Source: Hydrogenophilales bacterium 28-61-23 (GTDB taxonomy: Bacteria; Pseudomonadota; Gammaproteobacteria; Burkholderiales; Thiobacillaceae). From it: 64,000 nucleotides of DNA. The DNA lies in the NCBI GenBank assembly GCA_002281555.1, contig NCGJ01000003.1, positions 62,001-126,000 of the forward strand, given 5' to 3'. A program made the position numbers and the translations under genes. Shown here one piece after another: positions 63,206 to 64,000 of the stretch (position 1 is the first letter of the stretch; each line of letters opens with the position of its first letter). Below the pieces are notes generated by a model, which worked only from the letters and a program-made list of their open reading frames with translations, searched no databases and was not told where the DNA came from.

Positions 63206-64000
63206 CTAGGGTTTGGACAGGTGAACGATGAGATCTGCCTTCGCCCGTTCAGGGCCCGGCAGCGGCAGGTGCTCGATCAAGACGGTGGCGTTGCGGCTGA
63301 GATGCAACTTCCTCAGACCGCGCTCCCGCCGCGCAACTTCGGTTTGGGACTGGAAAACCGCGATTTGCGCGCTGCCGTCCCCGAGCAGCGATGCATTGAT
63401 GAAACCATTCGGAAAAGGCGCGACCAGCCGCGTGAAAGCGATCTCGTCACGGCCTTCGGTGGAAAAACCCGCGTCGACGACATTCAATTGATCGAATTCG
63501 GCGGGCGGCCAGTTTTTCGCCACCACGTAGTAGCGCAGGGTTTCCTCGCGCGCGGCGAAGTTCAGCGCGAAGCTCGCCGCGCTCGCGTAGAAGGCGGCAT
63601 CGATGCGCAGCGACAGCAGACCCCAGACGCCGGTGTCACGCAGTTCCGCATCGACGAACAGCTGGCGTGCAAGCGACACACCCGCGCCGTAGTCCTCTTC
63701 GATCAGGTACTCGCCCGACGGCAGGCCGCGCAGGTCGTAGCTCGTTGTCGCCTCGCTCGCCTGGCGGACGTCCAGCGTGTTGGCGGCGGCATCGCGCAGA
63801 CTCAGTCTGACCGGGCGCGTCGCGCGGCTCGGCGCATGCGTGTAAAGACCCGCGACGAGGGCCACGCCCCGCGCCGCATCGAGCGCGCCGGGCAGCGCGG
63901 CGTTCGTGAAAAACGGCGTCAGCGAGGCATCGGCCAGCACCGGCTCGGTAATGTTTTCGAAGCTGGGATTGGTCAGCCGCAGGCCAAAGTGGAGGCTTTT
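63206..64000 (-). CDS. Partial protein upstream of the sheath gene, unknown, continues outside
   Basis: The frame is open from the stop at 63206 to the window edge, at least 264 residues, and continues beyond it. A GTG at 63940 is not necessarily the real start, because the open frame goes on (SLHFGLRLTNPSFENITEP). The visible part is beta-rich, with YDLRGLPSGEYLIEEDYGAG resembling a carboxypeptidase-regulatory-like or Ig-like beta sandwich. It stands 12 bases before the sheath gene, so it is part of the operon. Not recognised; a fibre, cap or adhesion role is possible. Confidence 0.65.
   Translation of the reverse strand, partial: KSLHFGLRLTNPSFENITEPVLADASLTPFFTNAALPGALDAARGVALVAGLYTHAPSRATRPVRLSLRDAAANTLDVRQASEATTSYDLRGLPSGEYLIEEDYGAGVSLARQLFVDAELRDTGVWGLLSLRIDAAFYASAASFALNFAAREETLRYYVVAKNWPPAEFDQLNVVDAGFSTEGRDEIAFTRLVAPFPNGFINASLLGDGSAQIAVFQSQTEVARRERGLRKLHLSRNATVLIEHLPLPGPERAKADLIVHLSKP

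Larger units (their letters stand above)
42319..64000 (-). other. Extracellular contractile injection system (eCIS) locus, incomplete at right end
   Basis: Fourteen minus-strand genes with small gaps or overlaps make one long cluster whose core (sheath, two tubes, DUF5908, LysM, VgrG, PAAR, gp25, two J-type, tape-measure, AAA+) corresponds to the Afp/PVC layout. No TssM/TssJ/TssL membrane complex and no ClpV are present, so it is not a type VI system; there is no phage head or lysis gene, so it is not a prophage. The cap gene (DUF4255, Afp16) and fibre are not seen within the window. Confidence 0.9.

Noticed and set aside
61236-63209. Plus-strand open frame of 657 codons opposite the sheath gene
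   Set aside because: Antisense shadow of the sheath gene, which is clearly recognised.
42319-64000. Prophage or type VI secretion locus
   Set aside because: No head, portal, lysis or integrase genes, and no TssJLM or ClpV; the AAA+ ATPase, DUF5908, LysM and DUF4157 genes point to eCIS.

Overview
The window looks like a chromosomal segment of a GC-rich, motile betaproteobacterium. Supporting signs are the gpmI-envC-ctp-moeB order, the miaB-ybeZ-ybeY-corC operon, the flhB-flhA-flhF-flhG-fliA-motC-motD flagellar block with MotC/MotD-type stators, a RegB/RegA-type redox two-component pair, and a CIRCE element in front of rpoH. The order or family cannot be fixed from the sequence alone; a Nitrosomonadales or Rhodocyclales relative is my guess.

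Layout. 1-5.1 kb, plus strand: the 3' part of gpmI, an EnvC-like amidase activator, a C-terminal processing protease, a small unknown protein and a MoeB/ThiF-type adenylyltransferase. 5.1-10.1 kb, minus strand: a DUF4936-like protein and ygfZ, then corC, ybeY, ybeZ and miaB, with a tRNA-Met behind them. 10.2-13.3 kb, minus strand: a four-gene operon of two exported thioredoxin-fold proteins, a TolC-type outer membrane protein and a periplasmic adaptor, with no inner membrane pump. 13.5-15.1 kb: an unrecognised 527-residue protein. 15.1-23.0 kb, minus strand: the flagellar block. 23.1-24.9 kb: a small lipoprotein, an intergenic stretch with a possible repeat remnant, and a NYN-LOTUS protein that looks acquired. 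24.9-31.0 kb: gltD and gltB. 31.2-33.2 kb: hvfABC, a peptide-modification operon of the MNIO (DUF692) class. 33.5-36.7 kb, plus strand: a small heat-shock protein, argB, a STAS-domain protein and hslV. 36.7-38.5 kb: regA and regB-like genes. 38.5-39.9 kb: a probable redox-controlled small RNA, a 34-residue membrane protein and rpoH. 40.1-41.9 kb: a three-gene cassette (alpha/beta hydrolase with a GAF-like domain, a small protein, cytidine deaminase).

42.3-64 kb, minus strand, is one long locus for an extracellular contractile injection system (eCIS, Afp/PVC-like phage-tail-derived particle). In transcription order it encodes a partial unknown protein, sheath, two tube proteins, a DUF5908-like peptide, a LysM protein, a VgrG-like spike, PAAR tip, gp25, two J-type baseplate proteins, a 908-residue unknown protein, the tape-measure-type protein, an AAA+ ATPase, and a 1098-residue DUF4157 protein that is the best cargo candidate. 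The upstream end lies beyond the window.

The most interesting items are the eCIS with its unusual DUF4157 protein, the compact hvfABC operon, the hydrolase-deaminase cassette, and a perfect inverted repeat (38556-38572) that resembles a RegA/PrrA site and sits symmetrically between two divergent promoters. No CRISPR array, intact insertion sequence or rRNA gene was seen.
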